Shown here one piece after another: positions 1-9,604 of a DNA stretch of 64,000 bases. The stretch comes from Fen-1258 sp964449775 (GTDB taxonomy: Bacteria > Bacteroidota > Ignavibacteria > Ignavibacteriales > Melioribacteraceae), in contig CAYVBQ010000001.1 in assembly GCA_964449775.1 (NCBI GenBank), positions 1 through 64,000 of the forward strand. Direction: 5' to 3'. Both the position numbers and the translations under genes were made by a program. The notes under the pieces are model-generated. The model did no database searches. It had not been told where the DNA came from and worked only from the letters and a program-made list of their open reading frames with translations. Within the stretch, counting starts at the first letter, position 1. Each line of letters opens with the position of its first letter.

Positions 1-70
1 TCCATCATCCATCTTCCATCATCCATCTTCCATCATCCATCTTCCATCATCCATCTTCCATCATCCATCA
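1..70. repeat. 14-bp tandem repeat array at left window edge
   Basis: Unit TCCATCATCCATCT occurs in four perfect copies (1-56) plus a fifth copy with one changed base (57-70), then decays into CATCAACCATC/CATTTTCC-like words up to about position 120. There are no spacers between units, so it is not CRISPR-like. The array probably extends beyond the left edge. Similar degenerate words recur at 37484-37513. It lies just downstream of the minus-strand cheW stop codon. Confidence 0.85.
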
Positions 71-123
71 ACCATCAAACATCTTCCATTTTCCATCAAC
101 CATCAACCATTTTCCATTTCCTT

Positions 124-609
124 TTAAGCTGCTTCCTCAAGTTTAAGTTTTTCCGAATTTGAGAGAATTTTTTCAAGGTCTATCAAAATCAGTAAACGGT
201 CTTCCAGTTTACCGACTGCTTTAATAAACTCTGAATTAACACCGGCAATAAGTTCCGGTGGCGCTTCTATTATGCTTGAAGGAATACGTAAAACTTCGGT
301 TACGGCATCCACAATAAAACCAATTGTTTTACCTGAAACTTCTACGACAACTATTCTTGTCTCTTTGTCGTGTTCTTTTCTCGGCATTCCGAGTTTACAA
401 CGTAAATCAACAACCGGGATAATCCTTCCCCGTATATTGACTACTCCATCTACAAAATCCGGTGAGTTAGGCACTTTTGTAATCTGCAGCATCCGGATTA
501 TCTCTTGCACCATCAGAATATCAATTCCGAATTCTTCTTCGTTTAATGTAAAGCTGACTAATTGAAGAAGCTCTGTAGATTCTGTTTTAACATTTTCAAC
601 TGATTGCAT
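124..609 (-). CDS. cheW: CheW-type chemotaxis/signalling adaptor
   Basis: The 161-residue product is a single CheW domain (roughly residues 12-150), the usual length of a stand-alone CheW. Recognisable landmarks are the FGIDI-VQEII start, the NIRGRIIPVVDLR core and the closing GKLEDRLLILIDLEKIL strand. CheW couples receptors to the CheA kinase at the inner face of the membrane. A strong ribosome site (AGGAGG, complement of 615-620) precedes the ATG and fixes the start. No CheA, CheY or receptor gene is adjacent, so whether it serves flagellar/gliding chemotaxis or another pathway cannot be told. The gene is followed only by simple repeats up to the window edge. Family assignment is secure; the pathway is inference. 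Confidence 0.93.
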   Translation of the reverse strand: MQSVENVKTESTELLQLVSFTLNEEEFGIDILMVQEIIRMLQITKVPNSPDFVDGVVNIRGRIIPVVDLRCKLGMPRKEHDKETRIVVVEVSGKTIGFIVDAVTEVLRIPSSIIEAPPELIAGVNSEFIKAVGKLEDRLLILIDLEKILSNSEKLKLEEAA

Positions 610-853
610 ATCTAAACCTCCTAAAAATTATAATTTTATTTATTTGCTAACGGTAATCGAGCAGAATGATTATAAGTATTATTTTCGTAAACATTTTCAT
701 TTTATATGTCCTTATCTTTTCTACCGTCATTATCGGTGATTGTATTTAACTCATTAAGCAGTATTGTATTAAACGGGCATTTTTTGTAGCTAAGCGGGCA
801 GTTTAATATTTTAGTTTTGAGAGGGAATTGGCAGTTATTGCAAAAAATTTGTT

Positions 854-1000
854 GAGGGCATCTCTAAAAACTATCTTTTGTAAAAATTTAACCACGCCAA
901 AAATCGGCGGGCAAGCGCAGAGAACGCAAAGAATACGCAAAGTCCGCAGAGAGTATTGTGGCATAGCCATCACTTTGTGAAAGTTTTTAGAACGACCCTC
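854..1000. repeat. Inverted-repeat (MITE-like) element E1
   Basis: Imperfect 19-bp terminal inverted repeats: left 854-872 (GAGGGCATCTCTAAAAACT) and right 982-1000 (AGTTTTTAGAACGACCCTC), 15 of 19 positions complementary. The interior carries a CGCAAAG-rich module (GCAGAGAACGCAAAGAATAC region, about 911-945). It encodes no protein; a 68-codon open frame across it has no ribosome site. It belongs with the other elements that share TCTCTAAAAA or TCTCAAAAG ends in this window. Confidence 0.7.
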
Positions 1001-1240
1001 ATGCGACATCCATCTCTGGGATGAAGAAATATAAATCTCGATAGGGATGAAATATTTATGGCATAGCCATTCCTTTGGTATAAAATCTTTATTGTAGAAC
1101 AGAATTGTATTCTGTTCGTTTACGCTCAGATTAAAAATCTGAGTTACAAATGTAGTAGAACGTTCGGGGTAAACAGATCGTTGGCGATATCGTAACCTCG
1201 AAGGTTGCCGGTAGATACAGTCCCATCTCTATCTTTTATT
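1001..1240. repeat. Gene-free repeat-rich spacer with two hairpins
   Basis: This stretch between E1 and the response-regulator stop codon has no plausible gene. It holds two perfect palindromes. GAACAGAAT pairs with ATTCTGTTC (1097-1117, loop 3), and CTCAGATT pairs with AATCTGAG (1125-1143, loop 3). It also repeats a GGCATAGCCAT word (961-971 region and 1060-1070 region). The whole segment has the look of a dispersed intergenic repeat. No U-tract follows the hairpins on the minus strand, so a terminator call is not supported. Confidence 0.5.
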
Positions 1241-2005
1241 TTACGAAAACCGGTTTCTTATCTTAGAACTGTATCTTTTACTTATCACAAACGGTTCTGT
1301 TTCGTCTTTAAGACGTATCAGGTAAGATGTACTTGCGAGTTTTTCAATTTTTGTTATAAACTCTGTATTGATGATTGCTGCTCTATGAATTCTAATAAAA
1401 GTTTTTGCCGGCAGTTTTGCTTCCCAATCCTCAAGCGTTTCTCTTATCAAACTAATTTTGCCGTCGCAAAATTTTAGGTGGATATAAGGATTTTCTGCTT
1501 TTATGAATTTTAAATCTTTAATTGCACAGAATTGCATCTTATTGCCGGTACTTATCAGTATTTTATCATCTAATTCATATACTTTATTTTTTCCCGTTTC
1601 TTTTTCCGGTTTTTCTTTATTATTTCTTATAGACGTCTTTTCTAATCTAATTCTAATTGAGTTGAGAAGGTCGTCAAGATCAAAAGGCTTAAATATATAG
1701 TCATCCGCTCCGAGCTGCATCCCTTTCCTTAAATCTTCTTTTTCTATTTTTGCAGTTAGAAAAATAAACGGGATGGTTTTAGTCGGCTTTTCTTTTGATA
1801 ATTCTGCTAAAACTTGATAACCGTCTTTCAGCGGAATATTAATATCGCAAATTATTAGATCCGGTTTCCATTCCTTCGCTGTATCTAAACCGTTTTTTCC
1901 ATCCAATGCCGTTTTCAGTTGAAAGCCCTCTTCCTCTAAAAAACTTTTTACATTTAACAGCAAATTCTTATCGTCTTCTATTAAAAGTATTTTTTTCTTT
2001 ATCAT
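1241..2005 (-). CDS. Response regulator, receiver + LytTR DNA-binding domain
   Basis: The 254-residue protein has an N-terminal receiver domain (about residues 3-120) with the acidic pair after LLIEDD, the phospho-acceptor Asp in IICDINIP and the conserved Lys in the IFKPFD loop. A C-terminal LytTR domain follows (about 150-254) with the KDLKFIKAENPYIHL and FIRIHRAAIIN signatures. It is therefore a phosphorylation-controlled transcription factor of the LytR/AlgR type. The large sensor kinase gene lies directly upstream on the same strand, so the two probably form a two-component pair. The 173-bp space between them is mostly an inverted-repeat element. Target genes are unknown. Confidence 0.92.
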   Translation of the reverse strand: MIKKKILLIEDDKNLLLNVKSFLEEEGFQLKTALDGKNGLDTAKEWKPDLIICDINIPLKDGYQVLAELSKEKPTKTIPFIFLTAKIEKEDLRKGMQLGADDYIFKPFDLDDLLNSIRIRLEKTSIRNNKEKPEKETGKNKVYELDDKILISTGNKMQFCAIKDLKFIKAENPYIHLKFCDGKISLIRETLEDWEAKLPAKTFIRIHRAAIINTEFITKIEKLASTSYLIRLKDETEPFVISKRYSSKIRNRFS

Positions 2006-2046
2006 TTCACTTTACCCGTATTTTTTTCTTTGTCGTTATGACTCTT

Positions 2047-2173
2047 GAGTCCGTTCTAAAAAGGTTCTCTTAAGAGATGTCATTGCAATCTCTTGAATTT
2101 AAGCTGGTTACAAAAGATTGCTTCGTCGCTTCGCTCCTCGCAATGACAGTAAATGCCTTTTTAGAGTGAACTC
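2047..2173. repeat. Inverted-repeat element E2
   Basis: Terminal inverted repeats GAGTCCGTTCTAAAAAGG (2047-2064) and CCTTTTTAGAGTGAACTC (2156-2173), 15 of 18 positions complementary. Inside is a second palindromic module of the dispersed type TCATTGC...GCAATGACA with TTCGTCGCTTCGCTCCTCG. It sits between the sensor-kinase stop codon and the response-regulator start, six bases from the kinase stop. Confidence 0.8.
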
Positions 2174-2178
2174 ACCCT

Positions 2179-5100
2179 TTATTCATTTACCGCGCTGATG
2201 GGCAATTTAACCGTGAACTTAGTTCCTTTGCTTAACCCGCAGGCAACATCAATTGTCCCTTTATATAAATCAACAATTCTCTTTACTATATTTAACCCTA
2301 AGCCGGTGCCCGGGAAATTTACTGCATTCGCTGTACGGTAAAACGAATCGAAAATATATTTTATTTCTTCTTTAGGTATTCCAATCCCTTCATCTTCTAC
2401 TATTATTTTTAGTTTTCCGTCTTCCAGGTCGGTTTCTATTTTTATTTTTCCGCCTTCCGGAGTGTACTTAACGGCATTCGACAGTAAGTTGTTCATTATT
2501 TGATGTAAAGCTTTTTTATCAAGCTTCATATATTTTTTACCGGCTCTATTTTTATAATTTATTTCTTGTTTCTCATTTAATAACGGTTTTACTTCTTCAA
2601 TAAATTTATTAAATAGCTCTTCAATATCTGCCTCTTCCGGTTTTAACGAATCTTTACCTTCTTCCGATTTACCAATTAAAAGTACCTCATCCATCAATTG
2701 TGTTAAGTTTTTTATAGACTCATGTATTCTCTCGTGGTGTTCGTTTAACTTTTCTTCATTCCATTTATTGGCGTAACGTTTTATCATTTGAGCCGATGAG
2801 AGAATTGAAGCAAGCGGTGTCCTAAATTGGTGTGATGCCGCTGAAATGAACTTACTTTTCAATTGGTGAAGTTCTTTTTCTTTCTGCAGCGCTTCATTGA
2901 TTTTCTCTTCATATTCTTTTAGTTCTGTAATATCTCTGCCAGATGTAACTACAGTATTCACTTTTCCGTCTTCATCAAATTCCGGAATAATAATCCAATC
3001 AATCCATATTCCGTTTGGCAGTTCAAATTCTATTCTGTTTTTTCCTTTATTTTCAAAAACATTCTCTAATGCGGGTTCCCATAACAAAACTAAATCTTCA
3101 GGGAAACCCAGATCTTTATGCGTCTTGCCTATAAATTCTTCCGCTTTAATTCCCGTTTGTTTTTCTACTACCGGGTTAACGTATAAGTGCTGCAGCTTTC
3201 TATTGAATCGCATTATCGTATCTTCGGAATTTTCTGCCAATGCTCTGAATCTTTCTTCTGATTGACGGAGTTCAGTAGTTCTTTTCTTAACGATATCTTC
3301 AAGGTGTTCTCTATATTCTTTTAACTCTTGCTCAAGTTTCTTGCGTTCGGTAATATCTTCTCTTACCGCCAGGTAATTCGTCATTTCCCCTTCGGAATTA
3401 ATTATTGGCGATATAATTACTGCCTCCCAAAACATGTCCCCATTCTTTCTTTTGTTTAGCAATTCTCCTTTCCAAACTTCACCCGATTTTATTGTTTCCC
3501 ACATTTCTTTATATTTTTCTTTGGTTGTTAGTCCTGCTCTAAAGATCCTGGGCGTGCATCCAATCAGCTCTTCTTTTTTATAACCGGTTACTTCTATGCA
3601 TTTAGGATTAACATACTCCATCTTGCCGTTGATATCGGTAATAATAGTTGATAACGGGCTTTGTTTTATTGCAGTGAATAATTTTCGAATCTCATTTAAT
3701 GCTGTTTTGTTCTCGGTTATATCACGGTTTGATGCCCTTAATCCGATGTATTTACCTTCATTATTAAAGATTTTTCTACATATATGTTCAATCCAGCGGA
3801 TATCCCCGTTTTTAGTAACTATTCTGAACTCAATTTCCAAATGCTCATTAGAGTTTTTTAAGTTATGCTTGTCATTCTTATGTTTATTCCATATTTCCAA
3901 ATCATCGGCAAATATAATTTTATAAAGCAGTGTAGGATCATTAACAAATTTTTCAACTTTGTAGCCGGTAATTTTTTCTACCGATGGGGACATATAAACA
4001 ATATTTTCATCAGCGCCAATCCAATATTCCCAGGCATAAGTCCAATCAGCTACTATTCTGTATTTTTCTTCGCTTTCTTTAAGTGATTCCTCTGCTTGCT
4101 TGCGCTGAAACAACGTTCCTAATTCTACGGCAACTGTTGAGACGAGCGCAACCATTCTTTCGTCCTCTTGTCGCACTTCGCGTAGAAAGAATTCCATCAC
4201 AGCCATAACGTGCTTGCCGACTATAATAGGGATTCCTACTGCGGCTTTGAAACCGACCTCTTTGGCAAAAGTGGCGCGCGGGAAATTCGCATCGACTGTC
4301 ACATCCGGTATCCACGCCGGCTTCTTCGATGCCCAAACCCGCCCGGGAAGACCGACACCTGGCGCAAACGTAAATCGCTCGCTTGCTGTACGAAAACTTT
4401 CCACGTTCTGAACTCTGCAATACCATGATGGGCTAAGTTCCAGGTATCTGCTGTCGGAGGATGGAATCCAGATTTCACCAAAGTCCCACGATGTGCTTTC
4501 ACTCACCATCCGAAGCGCTGCGGCAAGTGCAGAGTTGAAATCCTCAGCTTCGGCGATGGTTTGGGTCAATGTCAGCAGAAGACGTATTTCTTCTTCCGCA
4601 CGTTTGCGATCGGTAATGTCATGGGTAACAATTAGAAATCCTTCCCGTCCATCAGGTAGTAAGATCAGAGTCTCGTATAATTCCATCCAGCATCGTGTTC
4701 CATCTTTTCTGACATTCTCTACAACGTGTTGGAGTGTCTTCCCGGATCGTAGTAATGCAATATGGTCTTCGATGTGTGGAATCTCTTCAGGTGAGGCAAC
4801 CATTCGCACGTTTTTACCAACTAACTCCTCCGGAGAATATCCAAGAGACTTGCAGGAAGCTTCATTCACCTCGACAATATTTCCTTCAACATCTTCCAGC
4901 ACGATCCCACTTGGTGATAGATTAAAAAGTGTACGATAGCGTTTTTCCCGTTCAGCAAGCTCTTTCTCATCCCGCTTGCGTTCGGTGATATCCTGTACTG
5001 TTCCAAACATTCGTGTTGGTTTCCCCTCCGGGTCAAAACTCACTTCAGCTTGTTCATGGACTATCCGCACTTGTCCATCCGGTCGAACAATACGGCACTC

Positions 5101-7269
5101 AATGTTATAAGGTTTTCGTTCAAATAATGCTTCGCTCTCCGATTTCAATACCCACTCTCGATCTTCCGGATGAATAAAATCGGCATATACGCCTGGTACT
5201 ACCTGGAGATGCTGGCGCTCGCGTCCAAGAAGCCGATAGACTTCATCTGACCAACGCTGTTCATTTGTAATGATGTCCCAATCCCAATTGCCGAGATGAG
5301 CAATCTCCTGGGCTTTTGAAAGGAGCATTTCACTTTTTCGCAGCGCCTCTTCGGCAATCTTGCGTTCGGTGATGTCTTGCACTGTTCCAACAGAACGAAT
5401 AGTATGCCCTTGATCATCATAATATGTCTCGCACTGCACATGCACAAATTTTATTCTGCCGTTTTTCATCAACAGCCGGTGATCAATACTGTATGGCGTT
5501 TTGTTTTTAACTGAATTTGTATAGGCATTGTTAACGAATTCTCTCTCTTCCGGGTGAACAAGATTAAGAAATGCTTCATACGAAGCTCCAAATTCAGCCG
5601 GGTCAATTTCAAATATGCGGAATATCTCATCACACCAGTAAAGTTCATTTTTTTGAAGGTCAAGTTCCCAGTTTCCGATATGTGCCATACGCTGTGCTTC
5701 TTTCAATCTTGCATTGCTATGCTCTAAAGCTTTTTGTTTTTCTCTTTCTTCCGTCTGGTCTCTGAATACAAGCACTACTCCAATTATTTCGCCGGTTTCA
5801 TTTTTAATTGGCGCGCCGCTGTCGGCAATCGGTGCTTCTATTCCATATTTTGAAATTAGTAAAGTGTGGTTGGCAAGTCCAACAACAACCCCTTCTCTTA
5901 AAACTTTTTTAACGGGATTTTCAACTTTGTTGTAGGTTTCTTCATTAATGATGTTGAAAATGTATTCGATAGGTTTTCCTTGTGCATCGGATTCTTTCCA
6001 GCCGGTTAAGTGCTCGGCTACCGGGTTCAAACGCTGAACTATGCCTTGTTTATCGGTTGTAATAACTGCATCACCAATACTGTAAAGAGTGGTGCGGATA
6101 AGGTCTTCACTTTTCTTTATCATTTCTTCAGCAATTCTGCGCTCGGTGATGTCTTCTATTACAAGCAGAACTTCTTTTTCTTCTTCTGCTGCATTACGTA
6201 TTCCAGAGAGAGTCAGATTCAGTGTCATTTCCCCTTTCGCGGCAGCATGGCAGGTGCATTCCAAATTACGGAACGGCATTCGTGCAACAATAGCATCTTT
6301 GCATTTCTGAGAAATCCCTATTAATTGAAGTACATCATCAACGGATTGACCTACAGTCTGTTGATACTGCAGGTTAAATAAATCGCAGAAACTTCTATTA
6401 ACAGATAAAACCTTTGCTTCCTCATCAAATACGAGTAAACCAGATGGAACAGCAGCGTAAATGTTTTCTTTAAAACGTTTGCGCGCCTCAAGCTCTTGGT
6501 AAGATTTCTCGATCGCCTCAGCCATCTTAGAGAATGAACGAGCCAGCGATGCAACCTCATCATGTGTTGTTACTAAGGGACGCTGTGTGTAATCGCCTTT
6601 AGCAATTGCATCAGCCGCTTTCACAACCGTCTTAATTGGTTTAACAATCCTTTGCACCGATAGATACACAAAAACTAAACTTACAAGCAATGCGAGGAAG
6701 AACACAGTATAAATAGTATGCAGCATTTGTTCCTTACTGCGTGCCGATTGGATGCGAAGTTCTTCGATTCTGCTGAATACGATGTCAAAAATTTCTGTTG
6801 TTTTCCGGCTTACAGCATCTCCGAATTTGTGATCCATTGTTTCCATCAACGTTGCAGCTTCAGAGGATAATCGCGGCTTAGAAATTGCAAAAATGCGATG
6901 GGCATACGCATAAATTGAATCTACATCGGCGGCGATCGAATTGACGATGACAAGTTCGTTGCTTGAAAGTTCAAACTCGTGCAGTTTTTTCCGATAGCTC
7001 TCAACACGAGCACGTTGTTGTTCGAACATTTGCCGGTAGTAATCTTTTTCCGTAATAATATAATCGTTAGCAAACATGATTAATTGTGCGATGCTGAACC
7101 TAACGTTGCCTGCCGCACCCTGCATTGATGCATCTTCGTTGGTTGCCTCAAGGTTCTTAATGACACTGTTGTAGCTTTTTATTGTGATACCAAGAGTTAA
7201 TGCCATCAGCAGGAGAATAATAAGGAACGCAAAGGATAACTTTCGCCCGATGGTAATTTTTATTGACAT
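2179..7269 (-). CDS. Multi-PAS/GAF membrane sensor histidine kinase
   Basis: This 1696-residue protein has a transmembrane segment near residues 10-32, an extracytoplasmic helical region, and a second segment near 186-207. HAMP (about 208-262) is followed by five PAS domains (to about 890), a GAF domain (about 895-1060) and three more PAS domains (to about 1450). HisKA comes next, with the phospho-accepting His in SAASHQFRTPL near 1479, then HATPase with N box (NLLSNAVKYTPEGG), G1 (DEGIGIP) and G2 (GTGLGLNIV). It is an autophosphorylating sensor that reads several cytoplasmic signals, probably redox or ligand. AGGAGA upstream supports the start. The part encoded by about 4100-5450 is visibly richer in G+C than the ends, suggesting domain import. 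The likely partner is the LytTR regulator downstream. Confidence 0.93.
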   Translation of the reverse strand: MSIKITIGRKLSFAFLIILLLMALTLGITIKSYNSVIKNLEATNEDASMQGAAGNVRFSIAQLIMFANDYIITEKDYYRQMFEQQRARVESYRKKLHEFELSSNELVIVNSIAADVDSIYAYAHRIFAISKPRLSSEAATLMETMDHKFGDAVSRKTTEIFDIVFSRIEELRIQSARSKEQMLHTIYTVFFLALLVSLVFVYLSVQRIVKPIKTVVKAADAIAKGDYTQRPLVTTHDEVASLARSFSKMAEAIEKSYQELEARKRFKENIYAAVPSGLLVFDEEAKVLSVNRSFCDLFNLQYQQTVGQSVDDVLQLIGISQKCKDAIVARMPFRNLECTCHAAAKGEMTLNLTLSGIRNAAEEEKEVLLVIEDITERRIAEEMIKKSEDLIRTTLYSIGDAVITTDKQGIVQRLNPVAEHLTGWKESDAQGKPIEYIFNIINEETYNKVENPVKKVLREGVVVGLANHTLLISKYGIEAPIADSGAPIKNETGEIIGVVLVFRDQTEEREKQKALEHSNARLKEAQRMAHIGNWELDLQKNELYWCDEIFRIFEIDPAEFGASYEAFLNLVHPEEREFVNNAYTNSVKNKTPYSIDHRLLMKNGRIKFVHVQCETYYDDQGHTIRSVGTVQDITERKIAEEALRKSEMLLSKAQEIAHLGNWDWDIITNEQRWSDEVYRLLGRERQHLQVVPGVYADFIHPEDREWVLKSESEALFERKPYNIECRIVRPDGQVRIVHEQAEVSFDPEGKPTRMFGTVQDITERKRDEKELAEREKRYRTLFNLSPSGIVLEDVEGNIVEVNEASCKSLGYSPEELVGKNVRMVASPEEIPHIEDHIALLRSGKTLQHVVENVRKDGTRCWMELYETLILLPDGREGFLIVTHDITDRKRAEEEIRLLLTLTQTIAEAEDFNSALAAALRMVSESTSWDFGEIWIPSSDSRYLELSPSWYCRVQNVESFRTASERFTFAPGVGLPGRVWASKKPAWIPDVTVDANFPRATFAKEVGFKAAVGIPIIVGKHVMAVMEFFLREVRQEDERMVALVSTVAVELGTLFQRKQAEESLKESEEKYRIVADWTYAWEYWIGADENIVYMSPSVEKITGYKVEKFVNDPTLLYKIIFADDLEIWNKHKNDKHNLKNSNEHLEIEFRIVTKNGDIRWIEHICRKIFNNEGKYIGLRASNRDITENKTALNEIRKLFTAIKQSPLSTIITDINGKMEYVNPKCIEVTGYKKEELIGCTPRIFRAGLTTKEKYKEMWETIKSGEVWKGELLNKRKNGDMFWEAVIISPIINSEGEMTNYLAVREDITERKKLEQELKEYREHLEDIVKKRTTELRQSEERFRALAENSEDTIMRFNRKLQHLYVNPVVEKQTGIKAEEFIGKTHKDLGFPEDLVLLWEPALENVFENKGKNRIEFELPNGIWIDWIIIPEFDEDGKVNTVVTSGRDITELKEYEEKINEALQKEKELHQLKSKFISAASHQFRTPLASILSSAQMIKRYANKWNEEKLNEHHERIHESIKNLTQLMDEVLLIGKSEEGKDSLKPEEADIEELFNKFIEEVKPLLNEKQEINYKNRAGKKYMKLDKKALHQIMNNLLSNAVKYTPEGGKIKIETDLEDGKLKIIVEDEGIGIPKEEIKYIFDSFYRTANAVNFPGTGLGLNIVKRIVDLYKGTIDVACGLSKGTKFTVKLPISAVNE

Positions 7270-7408
7270 TTATCTTTGTCTCCTAAACTAATCCGTGTGG
7301 ATATTTCATTTGTGTTATAAGAGCCGTTGTTAATTAGTTTGCTTATCAGCTTCCTTTGTCTCATTGTTTGTTTTTATTCCTTTTCGGTGTCTCGTCCTGA
7401 ATAAATTT

Positions 7409-8713
7409 TTACTTCAAAATTTGCTTGATCAACTTTACTTTATTCACTTTTTGGTTAGAAACCTTAATAGCATCTAAGAGTTTTTGCTTAACCTCATCAA
7501 CCTTATTTTCTCTATCTGTAAATATTTCCGCAACCAGATCGCCTTTTTTCAATCGGCTGCCAATCTTCGGATAGAAAATTATTCCTGCTTTCGGGTCAAT
7601 CACATCATCCTTTTTCAATCTGCCGCCGCCAAGTTCAATTGAAGCCATTCCAAGCTCGTAAACATCAATTGATTCCACGTAACCATTTTTATCTGCAATA
7701 ACTTTTTCATGATTCTTTGACTTAGGATATCTATCCGGATTCTTGATAAGAGAGATATCTCCGCCCTGCAGTTCAACAAACTCTAAAAACTTTTCGAATG
7801 CTTTCCCGTTATCAATCATCTCCTGCGAAATTTTAATTCCTTCATTAATTGATTTTGCCTTTCCTCCAAGATAGATCATAGCACCGGATAAATTGAGAGT
7901 AACTTCAAGGAGGTCATTAATTTTTTCGCCTTGCAACACTTTAATAGATTCATACACTTCAAGCCAATTACCAATGTAATTCCCAAGCGGTTGATTCATA
8001 TCCGTTATGAATCCGATAACCTGTTTATTAAATGATTTTGCAGTGTTGATTAAAGAATCCGCAAGTTCTCTCGCATCCTTTTGTTTCCGCATAAAGGCGC
8101 CTGAACCTGTTTTAACGTCAAGCACAAGACCGTCAATCCCTTCAGCTAGTTTTTTACTCATGATACTTGCTGTTATAAGTGGTATAGATTCCACTGTAGC
8201 TGTTACATCGCGTAGGGCGTAGATCATTTTATCTGCGGGAGCAATTTCTTTTGTCTGTCCAATTAAGACGGCTCCGCATTTTTTAAGAACCGTTTTATAT
8301 TCTTCTAAACTAAGATCAGTTCTGTATCCGGGAATTGCCTCAAGTTTATCGAGTGTTCCGCCTGTATGACCAAGCGCGCGTCCGCTTATCATCGGAACTT
8401 TTACACCGGCAGCGGCAACAATTGGAGCGAGTATTAAAGATGTTTTATCTCCAACACCGCCGGTTGAATGCTTATCAATTTTTATCCCTTTAACAGATTC
8501 AAGATTGATCACACTTCCGCTGTAAAGCATTGCTTTTGTAAGCCAGGCAGTTTCGCGCTTGTTCAATCCTTTAAGATATGCCGCCATTAAAAATGCGGAG
8601 AATTGATAATCGGGAATTTTTCTTTTTGTATAATTCGATACGAGGAATTTGATCTCGTCCTCGGTTAAAGATTTTCCATCGCGCTTTTTTCTGATGAGTT
8701 CAACAGGATTCAT
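7409..8713 (-). CDS. deoA: Pyrimidine-nucleoside (thymidine) phosphorylase
   Basis: The 434-residue protein matches the thymidine/pyrimidine nucleoside phosphorylase family in length and motifs. It has the phosphate-binding KHSTGGVGDKTS segment, the family signature SGRALGHTGGTLDKLE (about residues 118-133) and a C-terminal domain with RLKKGDLVAEI. It splits thymidine, deoxyuridine or uridine with phosphate into base and (deoxy)ribose-1-phosphate for pyrimidine salvage in the cytoplasm. Substrate preference between the DeoA and Pdp subtypes cannot be settled by eye, so the gene symbol is provisional. It stands alone, with a toxin-antitoxin pair upstream on the same strand. A GGAG-containing ribosome site precedes the ATG. 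Confidence 0.9.
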   Translation of the reverse strand: MNPVELIRKKRDGKSLTEDEIKFLVSNYTKRKIPDYQFSAFLMAAYLKGLNKRETAWLTKAMLYSGSVINLESVKGIKIDKHSTGGVGDKTSLILAPIVAAAGVKVPMISGRALGHTGGTLDKLEAIPGYRTDLSLEEYKTVLKKCGAVLIGQTKEIAPADKMIYALRDVTATVESIPLITASIMSKKLAEGIDGLVLDVKTGSGAFMRKQKDARELADSLINTAKSFNKQVIGFITDMNQPLGNYIGNWLEVYESIKVLQGEKINDLLEVTLNLSGAMIYLGGKAKSINEGIKISQEMIDNGKAFEKFLEFVELQGGDISLIKNPDRYPKSKNHEKVIADKNGYVESIDVYELGMASIELGGGRLKKDDVIDPKAGIIFYPKIGSRLKKGDLVAEIFTDRENKVDEVKQKLLDAIKVSNQKVNKVKLIKQILK

Positions 8714-8748
8714 TTTATTCTCCAGGGAGTAGAAAAGTAATAGTATGC

Positions 8749-9216
8749 CTATTTATATTTAATAATTATTCCTTCGTTAAAGTAGGTTCCTTTTGATTTT
8801 AACTCGGTAAGAGTTTCGGTTAGATTTGTAATTAGTCCCAATTGTTTTGCTTTTATAAGAATTCCTAAGGTCCCGGTGATGGTGAGATTGAAATTCTTAG
8901 CATATCTTCTACCGAGTTTTTCATCCATCAGAACAAGATCGCAATCAAGTTCTTGAGCTATTGCAATAGTTTCCGCTTCTCCTTTATCAAGGTCTGTTAA
9001 GAGTTTTAGAGCGTCTTCATTTTTAAGTTCTATAATTTCTATCCAATCGTATTTCCTTAGATCTGCATAATATGCTTTCTTCTTTCCTTCCTCCACTTCA
9101 CAGTAAACGAAAGAAGGAACAAATATTTTTTCGTAAAGTGACTTAAGCAAATCGAGACGATTAATTTTTAGAAGATTTATCAAAGGGGTTGTGTTGCTGA
9201 TAACTTTCTTAGGCAT
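8749..9216 (-). CDS. PIN-like (DUF3368) toxin of a type II TA pair
   Basis: The 155-residue protein begins with the DUF3368 pattern VISNTTPLINL. It carries the acidic residues expected of a PIN ribonuclease core: the E of KGEAETIAIAQE and the D of DLVLMDEKLGR. The C-terminal GTLGILIKAKQLGLI block is typical of the family. Family members are thought to be metal-dependent RNases acting as toxins. Its start overlaps the end of the upstream UPF0175 gene by 8 bp, the translational coupling usual for toxin-antitoxin pairs. The RNA target is unknown. Confidence 0.85.
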   Translation of the reverse strand: MPKKVISNTTPLINLLKINRLDLLKSLYEKIFVPSFVYCEVEEGKKKAYYADLRKYDWIEIIELKNEDALKLLTDLDKGEAETIAIAQELDCDLVLMDEKLGRRYAKNFNLTITGTLGILIKAKQLGLITNLTETLTELKSKGTYFNEGIIIKYK

Positions 9217-9463
9217 TACGAATGTCTTCTTCTAATTCAGAATCTTTAATATCTATATAAGAGATTTTTTGTTTATCGAGGAGCTCAAGAAAATTGATGC
9301 GGGTTATTCCAAGCGTCTTTGCAGCTATACCGGATGATATTTTTCCCATCTCATAAAGTTTTAATATGGCCACTTTTTTTATTTCATCTGAAAATTCTTT
9401 GTCGTCCATTTTAAGTGATATTGCCAATGATTTCGGCAATTCAACATTTATCATGTTTTCCAT
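9209..9463 (-). CDS. UPF0175-family antitoxin
   Basis: Small basic/acidic protein of about 84 residues with the UPF0175 layout: an N-terminal LPKSLAISLKMDDKEF strand-helix and a helix-turn-helix-like segment YEMGKISSGIAAKTLGITR. Family members pair with DUF3368 PIN toxins, exactly the gene that overlaps its 3' end. I prefer the ATG at 9463 because an AAGGA sits six bases upstream. An upstream in-frame ATG (9481) would add six residues and would place the ribosome site inside the gene. It probably neutralises the toxin and autorepresses the operon. Confidence 0.85.
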   Translation of the reverse strand: MENMINVELPKSLAISLKMDDKEFSDEIKKVAILKLYEMGKISSGIAAKTLGITRINFLELLDKQKISYIDIKDSELEEDIRNA

Positions 9464-9604
9464 TTTAATTCCTTTCTTCATTTAGATAAAACTTACTTCT
9501 TTTTGTATCTTTTATCAACACAGTTTTATAACAACATTGAAACTCACACACAATTTCTATTAACTTGCTATCAAAATAATCATCAAAACATAATCGAGGC
9601 AAAA

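Noticed and set aside
1..70. Regular 14-bp array considered as a CRISPR or origin iteron set
   Set aside because: Units are contiguous with no spacers, have no dyad symmetry and no cas or replication genes nearby; simple tandem repeat.
803..1009. 68-codon minus-strand open frame
   Set aside because: It lies across inverted-repeat element E1, has no ribosome site and no protein-like pattern.
4079..4502. Several overlapping open frames on both strands within the sensor kinase
   Set aside because: They follow from higher G+C in this part; the PAS/GAF frame is the only one with recognisable domains.
9503..9604. N-terminal 34-residue extension of PepT
   Set aside because: Sequence is not PepT-like, lies in the divergent promoter region, and the ATG at 9605 has a ribosome site and gives family length.
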